From Utricularia gibba (lineage: Eukaryota > Streptophyta > Magnoliopsida > Lamiales > Lentibulariaceae), in NCBI GenBank assembly GCA_002189035.1, contig CM007991.1, positions 5,270,001 to 5,334,000 on the forward strand: a DNA stretch of 64,000 nucleotides. Reading direction: 5' to 3'. The notes beneath the pieces are model-generated. The model saw nothing but the letters and a program-made list of their open reading frames with translations, searched no databases and had not been told where the DNA came from. Below, one piece after another: positions 23,101 through 35,025 of the stretch. Each line of letters starts with the position of its first letter. Position 1 is the stretch's first letter. A program made the translations under genes and the position numbers.

Positions 23101-24290
23101 TAGGACTTTCACTTTTGCAGGTTGAAGACTACTGCCTTAACAGCAGCTTTTTCCCATTTATTGTTGCAGAAAAGGATGTCTGCGAAGCAATTTGTGATTT
23201 GGAGAAGGTTGTTGATGTCTCCGACTCCGAAAATTTAGATGCTGATAAAACTGAAGCTAGAAATCAGGCTTTGAATTTTGTGCATGAAATGGGATGGCTT
23301 CTTCACAAACATAGCTTGATTCTGAGTTTAGGTGAAACGAGAGATGATGTGGATCTGTTCTCTTTCAGACGCTTCAAGTGTCTAATTGAATATGCCATCG
23401 ATCATGGTTGGCCAGCAGTGGCAAGGAAGCTTTTGAATGTTCTATTTGATGGAACTGTGGGTACAGGGAAAGACACCTCTGCTGTGACTTCCTTGTTAGA
23501 CCTTGGGCTTCTCCATCGTGCAATTCGAAGAAATAGCATACCCATGGTCAAATTTTTGTTGGAGTACCAACCAAGTGGAGCATCGTCTAGAAGTGCAGAT
23601 GCGCATAAAGAAACGGATTGTCGCAGCTTTTTGTTCAGGCCTGATTCCACTGGCCCCGGTGGGTTGACTCCTCTTCATATTGCTGCTGGTTTAGACGACG
23701 CGGAAGATTTAGTTGATGCATTAACTGAAGACCCCGAATCGGTATGCCTCTCATTGCGGTGTTCCGTGTTGTCTGCTAAGACACTCATGCATCTTACCCT
23801 TTATACGATTGATATAAACATGGCTGATGATCTCATTTGGTAGGTTGGGATGGGAGCATGGAAGAGCATCCGCGACTACACTGGATTGACTCCGCATGAT
23901 TACGCCTGCCTGCGGGGTCACTACTCCTACATCTATCTGGTTCAAAGGAAACAACTGTCGAAGAGCCATGGCCAAGTAGTGATAGATGTTCCAGTTACCC
24001 AACTAGATGCGGCCATAAGCAAGCAGAAAATGGCAGATGTAAGCAGCAAGATGGCGGTATTCCATACAGAGAAGACTGCGGGAGAGATGATGAGTTGCAG
24101 GAAATGTGAGCAGATGCTGTTGTATGGGAGCCCGAAACCATCGGTTGCTCTATACAGACCTGCGATGCTGTCGATGGTGTTGATTGCTGCTGTGTGCGTG
24201 TGCGCCGCTTTGCTATTCAAGTCCTCGCCAGAAGTTGTGTACTTGTTCCGACCGTTCAGGTGGGAGCTGCTCAAGTATGGGGCGGAATGA
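20136..24290 (+). CDS. SBP-box transcription factor, SPL1/SPL12-like, with ankyrin repeats; one frame break
   Basis: Plant-specific DNA-binding factor that recognises GTAC-core sites in the nucleus. Exons assigned by frame and splice sites: 20136-20725, 20902-21083, 21333-21493, 21573-21916, 22019-22093, 22187-22294, 22377-22494, 22600-22744, 22861-23008, 23121-23741, 23844-24290, about 979 codons. The N-terminus has the clade motif [14 protein letters not shown]. The SBP domain starts near residue 151 ([23 protein letters not shown], then [14 protein letters not shown] and a basic NLS), with the family's intron inside it. The middle has the [18 protein letters not shown] and [13 protein letters not shown] blocks. 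The C-terminus has ankyrin-like repeats ([25 protein letters not shown]) and a hydrophobic segment near the end. Exon 4 is 344 nt although both its borders are phase 0: the frame breaks by a net -1 between about 21798 and 21815. This is either an indel mutation or an assembly error. Confidence 0.9.
21542..21571 (+). repeat. 10-bp tandem triplication at a splice acceptor
   Basis: The unit tcttactgca occurs three times in a row directly before the acceptor of SPL exon 4, and its last copy supplies the ...tgcag. The earlier copies end in tgcat, so only the last offers AG. Confidence 0.85.
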
Positions 24291-24756
24291 GGAGGCCAAG
24301 CGAAGTGCTGTTGTGGATTAGATACAGAAAAACCATAAATGCGGGATTGTATGCTACCCAGTCAAAAAACCACTACTTGTGCTCATATGCTGTTTACAGG
24401 GAGGGAATCTTGCCATTGAAAAAAAAAAAAAAAACGAGTGTTGTTTACTGTTTGCATCGAAATCAATTTGGATGGGGTGCTTTACTGTTCTATAGAGCCA
24501 AATACATAGACGTGGATGGGGAGTAATCGACACTTGGGTGGAGAAAAAAAAAAAAAAAAAAAGGGTTCAGGGTTCTCCTCCACCGGTGCGTCGCCGATGT
24601 TTTGGTTAACTGTCCGGTAATTTGAGGGTTCAGGGAAAAGTCGCTTCCTTGTTTCCCATCCCTCTCCAGTGGTTGTAGGCGTTTCTCTGTCTGTTTGGAA
24701 TAATATTTCATGTCAAGTTTCTCGAAATCGAAGGATAGTCGGCAGCCCCGTCCCAG
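24291..24756 (+). other. SPL 3' UTR and Ycf20-like promoter/5' UTR
   Basis: 466 bp separate the SPL stop from the next start codon on the same strand. The gap contains two A-tracts (about 24420-24434 and 24543-24562). An in-frame stop (tag near 24736) lies upstream of the Ycf20-like start and fixes that start as the first possible Met. Confidence 0.6.
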
Positions 24757-25377
24757 ATGGCATCCCCATTCGGTATCAGCAGGGCTTTCGATTTCGTGGT
24801 GCCCAGGAACGATTCCAACTCCAGACTGCTTACTCTTGTTACCTTTGGCGAAGTTGTACCGTATACGTTGACTTGTAAGCCGCGATTGATGTGAGTCGCA
24901 GAATGCTATGCTTTGTTCTTGATCTTTCCGAATGCGTGTGTGGCATTAACAAAAGGCGCACTGTTGTGCAGGAGGATAGTGTGGTCTCTGAGAAGCTCAC
25001 CCGATGACAGTAGGCTAGGTTTTTCTCCTCCAAATGACTCCTCCACAGGCGGGACGAGGCTCCTTAAGACTATCCAGGCTATTCGGATTAAAATAGTCGC
25101 AAGAAGCAAGGAATTGATGAAGAATTTTCCCGTCAAGTTGTTTTCTCTGTTCGTGGGCTTCTACTGCGCCACTGCGTTTGCGACGGTAATTGGGCAAACG
25201 GGTGACTGGGATGTGCTTTCTGCCGCTCTCATGGTGGCTGTTGTTGAGGGCATTGGGGCTCTGATGTACAATGCTTCCCTTCCTTTGGGGGATAACTTGC
25301 GCAACTGCATCACCATATTCAACTACTGGAAGGCGGGACTTTCACTTGGACTGTTTCTAGATTCATTCAAATATTGA
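24757..25377 (+). CDS. Ycf20-like protein, plastid membrane family (NPQ6/NPQ7-like)
   Basis: Two exons: 24757-24890 and 24972-25377, joined by an 81-bp intron (donor gtgagt, acceptor gtgcag), giving 179 codons. The N-terminal 50 residues are Ser/Arg/Leu-rich with few acidic residues, consistent with a plastid transit peptide. The Ycf20 core follows, with KNFPVKLFSLFVGFYCATA, IGQTGDWDVLSAALMVA, VEGIGALMYNASLPL and FNYWKAGLSLGLFLDSFKY, and contains three hydrophobic segments likely to span the thylakoid or envelope membrane. Family members in Arabidopsis influence non-photochemical quenching and photosynthetic acclimation; the biochemical role is not settled. The second exon holds the whole conserved core. 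A downstream Met at 24913 lies inside the intron and is not used in this model. Confidence 0.9.
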
Positions 25378-26389
25378 AGGCAGTCGAATACCAAGTACAG
25401 AATCATGGTGCCGTGCCATCAGTTGGGAGCAGGTGGTCTGCTTCCTGTATCGAATCTCGCTCTGTTGGGGGATTTGGAGTTGGTGTTGGCAGCCTGACCT
25501 GAGCGCTTGATGATCCATCCGTGTGGTCTGTTCGACTCTTCACTGCTCATTTTTAGTTAGTTTCCATGAGAGCATACCCATAGCATGTAGTACAGCAGGA
25601 CAGGGAGTTTTCTCGAAGACCTCAAGTTTTGTGCTCCGCTATCGCTACTCTCTGTAGTTGTTTGAAAGGCACATAGCATATCCGGGGAATACGTGTGTGT
25701 TGTCAGAGGAATCAAATTGTCAATATTTTACATGCAGTTGTGCATATCAGAGACAGACTGCTTTGCCTAGAACCTTGGCTTGGGGGTGCCTGCAACATGC
25801 AATCCGATTTCACATCTGATGCTGATCAGCAATCGTACCGCTTACAGGAGGCTACTGCCACAGCTTGGCACTCCATTCTTCTGTAAAAAATAACCTCCTC
25901 ATTTTGTAGATGCAATCCCTAAATCAGCACATGTGTGGAGTAGATACATACAGAATTTGCTCCCTCGGTGATGGAACACGAGCCGCAGTATTGTCCGCTT
26001 TTTTGTGCGGCAAAATCTGGGCTTGCGCTTGCGTTGGATTCGCCGGAATTCTATGGCGATAAGATGATACGTGAAGGGCAAATTCGTCAACTCAAATTAT
26101 TCCTCATGGATCATGGACGAGGTCAACAATCTTGCCGACACGACACCGAGGGAGTTTTTCATTCGTCTCCCTCAGCAACGACAACGGAACGCGTTTACAA
26201 TTAATTCCTGGGGATCGTTGACGGTGAGACCAGCGATCAAAAACTCGGAGCGATCAGAAAAGCTCTGGACTCGGAGCTTGTTTCGTATCCCTCGGAAATC
26301 GTTCCTTGTGCTTGTCCGCTGAACCGCGCGAAATTCGCAGCAGTGACTGCCGAAAGATGAAGCCCAAGATAATCCAAAGTTCCAAGGAC
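25378..26389 (+). other. Ycf20-like 3' UTR and IST1-like promoter region
   Basis: Intergenic DNA between two genes on the same strand. Short frames here overlap on both strands without family resemblance. The part just upstream of 26390 reads open in frame with the IST1-like start, but homologous proteins begin at the MLSRSF motif, so it is treated as 5' UTR. Confidence 0.5.
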
Positions 26390-29300
26390 ATGCTCTCAAG
26401 AAGTTTCAATCCTGCCAAATGGTACATCGTACTCAATTTGCGGCCCATACTCGTTTTCCCTCTTGCATGCTTCCCTCAATTCATTATTCATTCTACTTCT
26501 TTTTTAGATTATTTATTCTCTGCCGATGTGCGGATTTCTAATCGGATGATGGATTGCGTAATGCAGCAAGACAGCGTTGAAATTGGGGGCCTCAAGATTA
26601 AAGTTATTGAGAAATAAGAAAGAGATCCATGTGAAGCAAATGAAGAAGGAAATAGCCGTGTTGCTCGAGTCTGGACAGGAGCAGACTGCTCGGATTCGGG
26701 TGAAAATCCAACTAGGGTTTTTTTTTTCTAACGCTTATTGAAATGGTTGTCGCAATATTTCTTTATTTGTTTTGGGAGCCATGATTTAATTCGAGGTTGA
26801 CAAAATTATGTTGTCCGCTCGGATCATCGTTTTGGTTCCAGCCACTCATGAGTGCATTTCCTGATGCTGTTCATACACACCTCCAGGTTGAGCATGTAAT
26901 AAGAGAAGAGAAGATGATGGCTGCATATGATCTTCTGGGCATATACTGTGAGCTTATTGTTGCTCGCATGCCAATGATTGAGACGCAGAAGTAAGTGTTA
27001 TGGATATTTAGACCGCCGAGAAATGTATATCTTGTTGAGAATGGATGCGTTCCTTGTATTTATTATAATTTCTGGCGGTCTCTTTTTCATGGCAATGGGA
27101 AAATGAACTCTTTTTATTGCACTCATATGTTTTCGAGTTGCACAATTTCAAAACCTTGTTCCAAGAGATCCCTATTTCAGGAGTTGCCCCATTGACCTGA
27201 AGGAAGCAGTTACAAGCGTTTTATTTGCATCTCCAAGATGTGGAGACGTACCCGAGCTTCTGGATGTGAAAAAGAATCTCATGGCAAAGTATGGTAGAGA
27301 TTTTACTACAGCCGCAGTTGAACTCCGTCCTCAGTGTGGGGTTAGTCGCTTGGTATGTTCCTCCTGTATATGTTTGTTTCATTCATTTCCACCACCATCT
27401 TAAGTGTTTCCGGGTCAATTAGCATTTTCCTTCTTCTATTATGCCATCATTTTGTAGTTGGTGGAGAAGCTCTCCGCTGCATCTCCTGATGGGCAGACCA
27501 AAATCAAAATTCTGGAAAAGATTGCAGGGGAGCATAATGTTGCATGGACTTCCATGTCACTTGATGAGAAAGATGTTGGGCCTCATATGGACTTTCAGGT
27601 ACGGTTTTAGTTTACTGCATCTTTAGAATGAAGTCTACCGTAAAGCATGCGAGGGGTCTAATAAGATCCCCTGTGGTCCTCTTGCCAATGTGTCATGTTG
27701 ATCTCCGTGATAGATTGGGCCTTGTGCACCAAGAAGTGGTACACATGGAAGGGATTGTATTTCAGATGCTGAACCTCTTCGATTTGAAACTACTGAGGTT
27801 AAACCTCACATGGACAACGTAACTATGCGTAGCTCTCTGTCCAACTCATTGGAGGACGTTCAAGGACACTCTGCGGGTACTAAAAAACTTACATCTGCCT
27901 CGACATCTTCTGTAAGCATGTCAACTGAATCTAGAGCCAGGTCGTCAGGTAATGTCTTGAAAACTAAATGGGAATAAGTGACATTATGCCCTTTTTTCTA
28001 AAGCTGTCATGTCTCTCTTGTTCTAGCCGATGACACAGGCCAATCATTTCAAGCGGACATTGATAATAATTACCTAGATAGGCAGAAATGGAACTCAGAA
28101 TTCAAGGATGCTGCCTCTCCAGTACGGGCAGCTTTTGAGTCTGCTGGACGAGCAAGTGCGGCTGATAGAGCCGTGGCTGAATTTTCAATCCGTGACGTAG
28201 GGGATAACTGCTATAAACCTGATGAGTCAAATGTTCGTATTCCCGAGCATGAAGTTCCTCCTACATACCGCAATAGGAAAACCTCATGGGAAGAGTTCAC
28301 TCGGTTTGAGAATGAGAACAGATTACCCCTGAAAATGCTGGGCGATCGAGTAAGAAAATAGACGATGTTAAACCTACTGATTCTAAGAGACAAGAAACCT
28401 TTGAGAATGTTACTGCTGGTGTCCCGGAAACTAGTAGCTCCATCTTTCCTAAACGCGAAGTCGCAAGTTTTAGTAATTTTGTTGATCCAGGTATCCCACT
28501 ACAGCAGGATTTTCCATTTGACCCGGTAGGGGAGGTTCCACTAACAGACGAACCTGATGAATTCCTCATGGATGGTAGTAGGAAGGAAAGCTCTTCTGAT
28601 TATGACAACTTTTTTGCGATCTCAGAGGACCAAAGGGATGAAAAAGATGGTGATAGAGATCATTTCCAGCGCATTGGTGATGGTGGCATTAATAACGAGG
28701 GCCCAAAGATAAGCTCTGATGAATTATCTGGCATAATTTTTGACAGTTTTGAATCAGACAAGGACGATGGCTTTACAGGGAATCCTATCTACGATGTGGG
28801 GGATGATATGTTGGAGAGCTTACCATTCAACGTAGCTCCTTTCTCGTCCCCTGAATTTCCAGAGACAATGCCAAAATCCGGTTCAGAATTGGATGATATG
28901 GGACCAGCAACATTTGATGATTCTGATGGATTCTCTCCTGAACATGATGATAATATGAGAACCAGGCACCGTCGAGCTGAGGACGCTCGTAAGCTTTGTG
29001 AGCAAATTGGAGTTGGGCATTCATTATTTGATGAAAAGCATATGCAGCCTGCTTATGATGACTGGAAGTCTGAGGAAACGAACTTGCACAGAAATATAAA
29101 GTTCGACGATGAAGAGTCCAATATGAACTCCAAGGATTTCTGCAATAATGATAGCTCATTTAGTGAGAGCAGGTTAGATATTGAAAAACTTACAGGTGGT
29201 TTTCGTCAAAAGAACAGCCTGGCTTCCTTGGCAAATCAATTGGGTGTTTCGTTGTCTTTTAAGAAAAAAGAAGATGCCATAATAGCCAAAAGATCTCACA

Positions 29301-30241
29301 ACCCTCCAGCTGGTCTGCGCCAAAGGATGCACGTAATGCCAGATGGTAAATGGAACTCCCGAGAGTCCTCTGACATGGGTTTTGAGAGTTCTGATGAGGA
29401 AGAAAAGACTTCAAAACAGGAAACGTCTTATGCTACTACGAAGGATTTGAATAGATCTAGGTTGGAAGCTTCAGATCCGAGCAGCAGTTTATTTGGAAGC
29501 AACCTTTATGAGGACAGTACCAAGAGGATGGAAACTAGTTCTAGTTTGGGAGCTCAAGCCTCTATTCACGATTCAGACAGCAGCAATCTTCATGTGGATC
29601 CTTCCAAGAATTTGTCTATTAGAAGCCGTGTACAAGATGGTGTTATCTCTCGAAGAACAAAGGCTTCTTCTTCAACAGTTGTGGCAAACTCAGATAACAA
29701 GTCTCATCTTCCATCAGGTTCAGAACCAAGGGATTCTGATGACCTAGTTAAAGGAAATACTGCAGATGTCTATAGACAGAGGGCAAATTCAGCAGCGAGT
29801 TCCGATATTAATTCGAGGTCTAAAGGAGGTTATAAGCTTGAAACTGGAGGGGATATTGATGCTAGACGCAGAACAGAGTCACCAAGGTCCCATCAACCGA
29901 AGGGTAGAATTGGTAGCCAATCGGGCCCTTTTGACCAATCCATTGTGTCAAAATCGGAGACCTCGGATTCAGAAGTGTTGGTTTCTCCTAAGATCCCACT
30001 TGGAAAAGCATCTCCAAGGAAGCAAGATGCTATGTTTTCGCAGAAGTCAATTGCTGCTGGTATGCCTTCTAGTCCTGAGCGGAAGCCAGCGCCGTCTACA
30101 ATCCGTGAGTCTCCCAAGACACCAACATCTGGCGATGTTTCTGGGGGAAAACCAGAGAGTATCAGAAAAACGAGTCATGTTCATCCAAAACTTCCCGACT
30201 ATGACACATTGGTGCAATCACTCCGTAGGAGACAGAGTTGA
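26390..30241 (+). CDS. IST1-like protein (regulator of Vps4 in the ESCRT/multivesicular-body pathway); one frame break
   Basis: ESCRT-III-related cytosolic/endosomal protein that in this family binds Vps4/SKD1 and LIP5 and acts in sorting cargo into multivesicular bodies. Exons: 26390-26421, 26567-26699, 26887-26990, 27181-27352, 27458-27598, 27714-27948, 28027-30241, about 1010 codons. The IST1 domain fills roughly the first 190 residues: MLSRSFNPAK, basic LKLLRNKKEIHVKQMKKEIA, RIRVEHVIREEKMMAAYDLL, CPIDLKEAVTSVLFASPRC, GVSRLLVEKLSAASPDGQTK. A long disordered Ser/Asp-rich tail follows, containing the AAFESAGRASAADRA segment and ending in VHPKLPDYDTLVQSLRRRQS, the usual C-terminus of long plant IST1-like proteins. 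In the last exon the frame shifts by a net -1 between a frame-2 stop at 28313-28315 and a frame-0 stop at 28359-28361. As written the protein would end after about 380 codons. Confidence 0.9.
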
Positions 30242-30998
30242 TGTTGAAGCCCCAGTGTTCTGGCGCACCGGTTACCTGAAGACTGAATTTCATGCGAATT
30301 CGTGCACATAGTTGTAAAAATACTCCTCTTTTGAGTATGCATCAGACGTGTTACTACCTTTACTACAGGTGTAGCGTCTCCAGCAGGTGTATTCTTTCGT
30401 CCTGGATATTCTTGTTTGAGCTACTGCATCCCTGCAACCTGGATGTTTGAGGCACTGCAACTTGTTGAGATATTTGGCACAGGGTTGTTTCAGTATCTTT
30501 GCACCCTTTCCTTCTTTTTTTCTAATCTATGGATTATTTTTCTCTCTTGTTCATTTTGGGACTTGGGTGCACGCTTTTTGATCTGCTTGAGCATGTCTAA
30601 TGCTTTTACATGAAAAACGCATGCAAAACTAATCTTTGGGAAAGATCAGAGAAACGAATCTATTCTATTCCGGAAGTAGCAGGCTAAACGGAAGTGGGGT
30701 TGTTTAGAAACATACTCACTATCTAAAATTGAGTTTACAAATCTATCTATTGCATGTATGTGAAAAAATTATGAATTTTTGTTTTTTTTTTTTAAATTTT
30801 TTAATTTACAATAAATAAAATTCTTGTATTTTAATTCTTTATCAATATAAAAATAATAATTTACGATATTTAACAAAATTATCTTTATAAAATATGTATG
30901 TAAATAAATAGAATAGATATATCATTTGAAAACGAGCTGATTTTTTTTATCAAACTGAATATCTATTATTTTTTAAAAAAATTATATTATTCACTTGA
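30242..30998 (+). other. IST1-like 3' UTR and AT-rich intergenic DNA
   Basis: Follows the IST1-like stop. Mixed composition to about 30620 (probable 3' UTR), then AT-rich. No separate gene is visible. Confidence 0.5.
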
Positions 30999-31003
30999 TC
31001 TTT

Positions 31004-32147
31004 TGATGTTGATTCTGCAAATGCACAGAAACCGTCGAAGTAATAAAATAAGATCGTATTCACAGTGAATTGTTATTGGAATTTTCTTTTCAAATAAATA
31101 CTCAAAAAGATTGAAAACAGAGAAAAAATTGGGTTTAAAAACAACAAGAAAAGTGACATTGAATCTAAGATCCACCTTGCTTAAAACTCGCTCTTGTGTG
31201 TGTACAAACCTTGAAAACTGACCTGCTTCCACAAACTTTAGTGGTGTTATTTTAAAATAGTGCTACTTGATGATCGTTATAACATCGTCCCTTGTTTTGT
31301 GGGATTATGGAATTAACCATGCCACCAGAGCCATTTCACCTCTTGTGATAATCCATGTTTTCCCCACACCCAAATCTAACTCCTACACCTCACACCTCGC
31401 GGACAGATTAGACAGAATGTGTCTTACCAACGATGTCCGATTGAGCCCTTCTCCTTAGGTGCTTGAGGCCAACTTTTGATTTTCTCCCATTCCCTTCGGG
31501 TTATGTGATAATAAAGAGCACGTTGATAAAGAAAACGTTGCGAAAAACAGAATCAAACCTCAATTTAAATGTCGAAAAACATAGTAAAACAGTCACACGT
31601 GCAGGACTTGCGCAAGCAAGGCTTCACCGCAAATCCTCAGCCGCAAGCGCCTATACACGCAGACTCGACTCTAACATGAAAATACACATGAAAATAGGAA
31701 AAATACAAAGGAAAAGTGGTCAAAGTACATTTCTAATGATTGACAAGATGGGGTATTTATACAAGAGTAAATCCAAGTCTTCGTATTGAACTTATTCGAT
31801 AGGTTTGGATAAGATCTTCTATCCAAATCTTTTATTCAAATCTTTGAAGATCTTCTTCATATTTCTATCTTATCTATGAATCTTGGACCAAGTCTTCATC
31901 ATTTGACCAAGTCTTAGGATTCGTGGCCCTTCAAGTCTATAATTAGATGGATCTTGATTTCTCCTCAAATTGATCCAAAAGTAACCTTAAAATCCACAAA
32001 ATACACTTTCTCTCCAAAAAAATCAAAGTAGTATGAAATATACAAAATCAATTGAAAATAATAAGAAAGTGAAATCTAAGATAAGTAAAAACAATATTCA
32101 AGAGTAATGAAAAAACATATTTTAGAATGACACAAAATCAATTATCA
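31004..32147 (-). repeat. Solo LTR, family C (1144 bp), perfect 5-bp target duplication
   Basis: On the minus strand it starts TGATAATTGATTTTGTGTCA and ends TTGCAGAATCAACATCA. It is flanked by identical tcttt at 30999-31003 and 32148-32152. A TATA box (cttgtataaataccccatc on the minus strand) is conserved with the plus-strand copy at 44826-45980. No internal retroelement DNA adjoins it. Short frames at 31267-31458 and 31463-31789 lie inside it and are not genes. Confidence 0.9.
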
Positions 32148-32152
32148 TCTTT

Positions 32153-34980
32153 ATATATTATTTGGATCGAGTGATATTTTTTATTTTAAAATTTATATTA
32201 TGTTCTAGATTCTTAAATCTTATTTCGATTGAATGTATATTATATTTTAAATTTATATTATACATTATATAATCATTTGAAATATTTTTAATAGATTTTT
32301 TTATATTAAATTTATATTACATATAATTTATTTATATAACATAAAAATTTATAAAAACATATAATGTGCATCAAATTGGAATCAAATCTTTAAGCTCGAG
32401 GTTTAAGAAAAATGAAATAATACCAATTAAACTATAAACATAAATATTAAAATAATACATAAACGTCATTTAGAATGCATTGGTAAATTACTTTGATAGT
32501 AATTTTTATTTAATAAAATACCTTTATTTCATATTTAATTTGCAAATTACTTGTTTCAGATGACTTAATTTGTAAATTATCCTACTTTTCAAATTTATTA
32601 TTATTATATTATACATATGATTTAAAAATTATTTTTTAACATAATAAGATTTTATGTTTCAAAGAATTTTCAATAACAAATAAATTCAATATTACATTAT
32701 TAATAATATTCTACTCAATATATTTATTATTTATGAAACATATAAAATTTATATTTTTTAAAAAATTCGAAATAACAAAATTTAAAAAATTATTTATACT
32801 CACAATATGATAATGTGACTTCGAGTATTTTTGTAAAATTAACAAATAAAACCTAAATAATTATATATAACATATTCCAAAAAAATTATTCTTTTTACTT
32901 AATTCATAAGTTTTATTACTCCACCACTAAAATGATTATTATTAATTATGATTAAAAATATACATCATATTTTAAAATATTCAAAATCATTAATATTATT
33001 TCTAATTTATAATTTTTATATAAAAATTATATTTTAATGAAGATAAGTATGGATGTTCATAAAGAAAAAATGAATGATTAAAAAATTAAATATTTTGAAA
33101 TAATATGATAAATTAAAAATATTATCAATTTCAATATACCATGTGATTTCAATTATTTTCTAAAATTATTTTTAAATATGAGTGACCTCTTTTTTACTTC
33201 AATTTTGAATAAAAAAATAGATAATTTGATAGTGTTGAAATAAATTGCTCAAGATATTACTTTACTCATTAACAATATTTGGAAAATCCAAACAGTGAAA
33301 ACACACGAATCAATGTTTAAAAATATATGTTAAAAACAAAATGAAACGAAAAATTATTTCCAAGCATTACTTTGCATGCTAGCAATGCTTGGAATTTCCA
33401 GATATTTTTAGTGAGTTAAATAATGTCTTCAATAATTTACTTTTTCTTTTATTTTTTACATAATTATGATAATAATTATTTTAGATATATATTATTATTA
33501 TGTGATTATAATTTAGTATATATAGATATTTATATAATATAATTATATAATATATATTATTAAAACAAAAACAATCATACGATCAAATTTATAACCATAT
33601 AATTTTTTTATTTTTAAATTTATAGTGTAAAATTAGTTTTAGAAAAATGAAAATATCTACAATTTTATCTATAAAAGATTGATACGTTCAATTTATTGCA
33701 ACAAACATCACAATCATATTTCTGATGTCAAACTTTCCGGGCTCGAATAGCAACCCTTATGAATTCAATCCACAAAATTCTATGTACGGGTATAATCTAT
33801 AAAATACTTTGTTCGAATTCAATCCACAATATTTAGAATATGAGGGAGGCTTATCTTATCAAGGTAATTTTTTTTAGCTAAATGAAAATACATAATTAAT
33901 ATGACTTGAGTAAAAAATACAGAATCATAAATGATAGATGTTCAAAACAATAATTGGTTTGACATAGAGGAAAAGCATTCAACGCACATTTATAAATTTT
34001 CATGATTTGACGACCACTTAACAAGTATTGATTACAATGAAATGAGAAATTATCAAACTAAAAAAGAAGAAATTAGAGTAAAATCAAATTCAGATTCGGA
34101 TAAATAATAATAATTTTATTTTTTGATTTTTGAAATATAACAATAAACTTTTTTTTCCACATGATTCGAATGCCGATACATTTGCAAACGTTGATTCAGA
34201 TTACGATCTTAATGCTAGTAATTAAGAGGAATGAGATCTAGATTACGATCTAGATTTGAATGAAAATAAAAAGAATGGGGATCATTTTTTATAATAAGGA
34301 AGTATTTCGTAGCACAGTGTTAAAGTATTCGATCAAAATTAGTAAAAAGTTCTATGTTAATGATTCAAAGTCTAATTTTTTTGATTCGTATTACAAATAG
34401 TATTAAAAACAAGGATGCAGATGGAGTATTCGTGATGCCTATTATAAGAGACATGGTTAATGAAAAAATAATGTAATAGAATTGTCTCACACCTATAGTT
34501 GGAATGATTCAAGATATTTTAATTATCAAAATATTGAAGTTAGGTATATCACCAATATAGCGAGATTGTTCGTGAAAAGAAATATTGACATTAAAGTAAG
34601 TACGATTGTAATTACAATCAACGAGGCAGCGAAATTAACAATTCTATTTCATAAAGTTCGATATAGTTTCAAATGGGTTTTCATTGATTTGTTCGATAAT
34701 TAGATAACAATTATCTAATTATTTTAGTGTTAACAATTCTGAATTGTTCTATCATAAGTTTGTTAAATATTAGATAATTAGATAATTAGATATATATATT
34801 TTGTAAACATAAGTTTGTTAAATATTATAAATCATTATTTTTATATTGATAAAAAATTAAAATACAGCAATTTTATTTATTAAAATTAACAAAAATTTAA
34901 AAAAAAAAACAAATATGAATAGTTTTTTCACACACCAACATGCATTGAGTATATTTGTAAACTCAATTTTTGACAACGCC
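32153..34980. other. Very AT-rich intergenic DNA, no gene
   Basis: Long AT-rich stretch between the IST1-like and GFS12 genes. A small GC island at about 33720-33880 opens with a short coding-like run (MSNFPGSNSNPYEFNPQNS), then stops. A 73-codon frame at 34482-34703 resembles no family I know. These may be remnants of a DNA transposon, but support is weak. A SINE-like module is listed separately. Confidence 0.45.
32378..32440 (-). repeat. tRNA-related SINE-like module (minus)
   Basis: On the minus strand an A-box-like tatagtttaattggta is followed about 32 nt later by a B-box-like gatttgattcc. Sequence and spacing match the two modules near 17 kb, suggesting a dispersed pol III-type SINE head. 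The 3' part of the element cannot be delimited in the AT-rich surroundings. Confidence 0.4.
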
Positions 34981-35025
34981 TATATTTGTAATAAACTCAA
35001 GGAAAGTGTCACTGTTCTGAACAGT

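Noticed and set aside
28313-28361. A hidden intron as explanation for the IST1-like frame change
   Set aside because: The only GT...AG spans here are about 18 and 27 nt, too short and multiples of three, so they would not change the frame.
28827-29159. 110-codon minus-strand frame
   Set aside because: It lies antisense to the open IST1-like coding exon and has no family resemblance; it is a shadow frame. The plus-strand frame at 29766-30311 is likewise an out-of-frame reading of the same exon.
34482-34703. 73-codon frame in AT-rich DNA
   Set aside because: No domain, no splice context and a composition like the surrounding AT-rich DNA.
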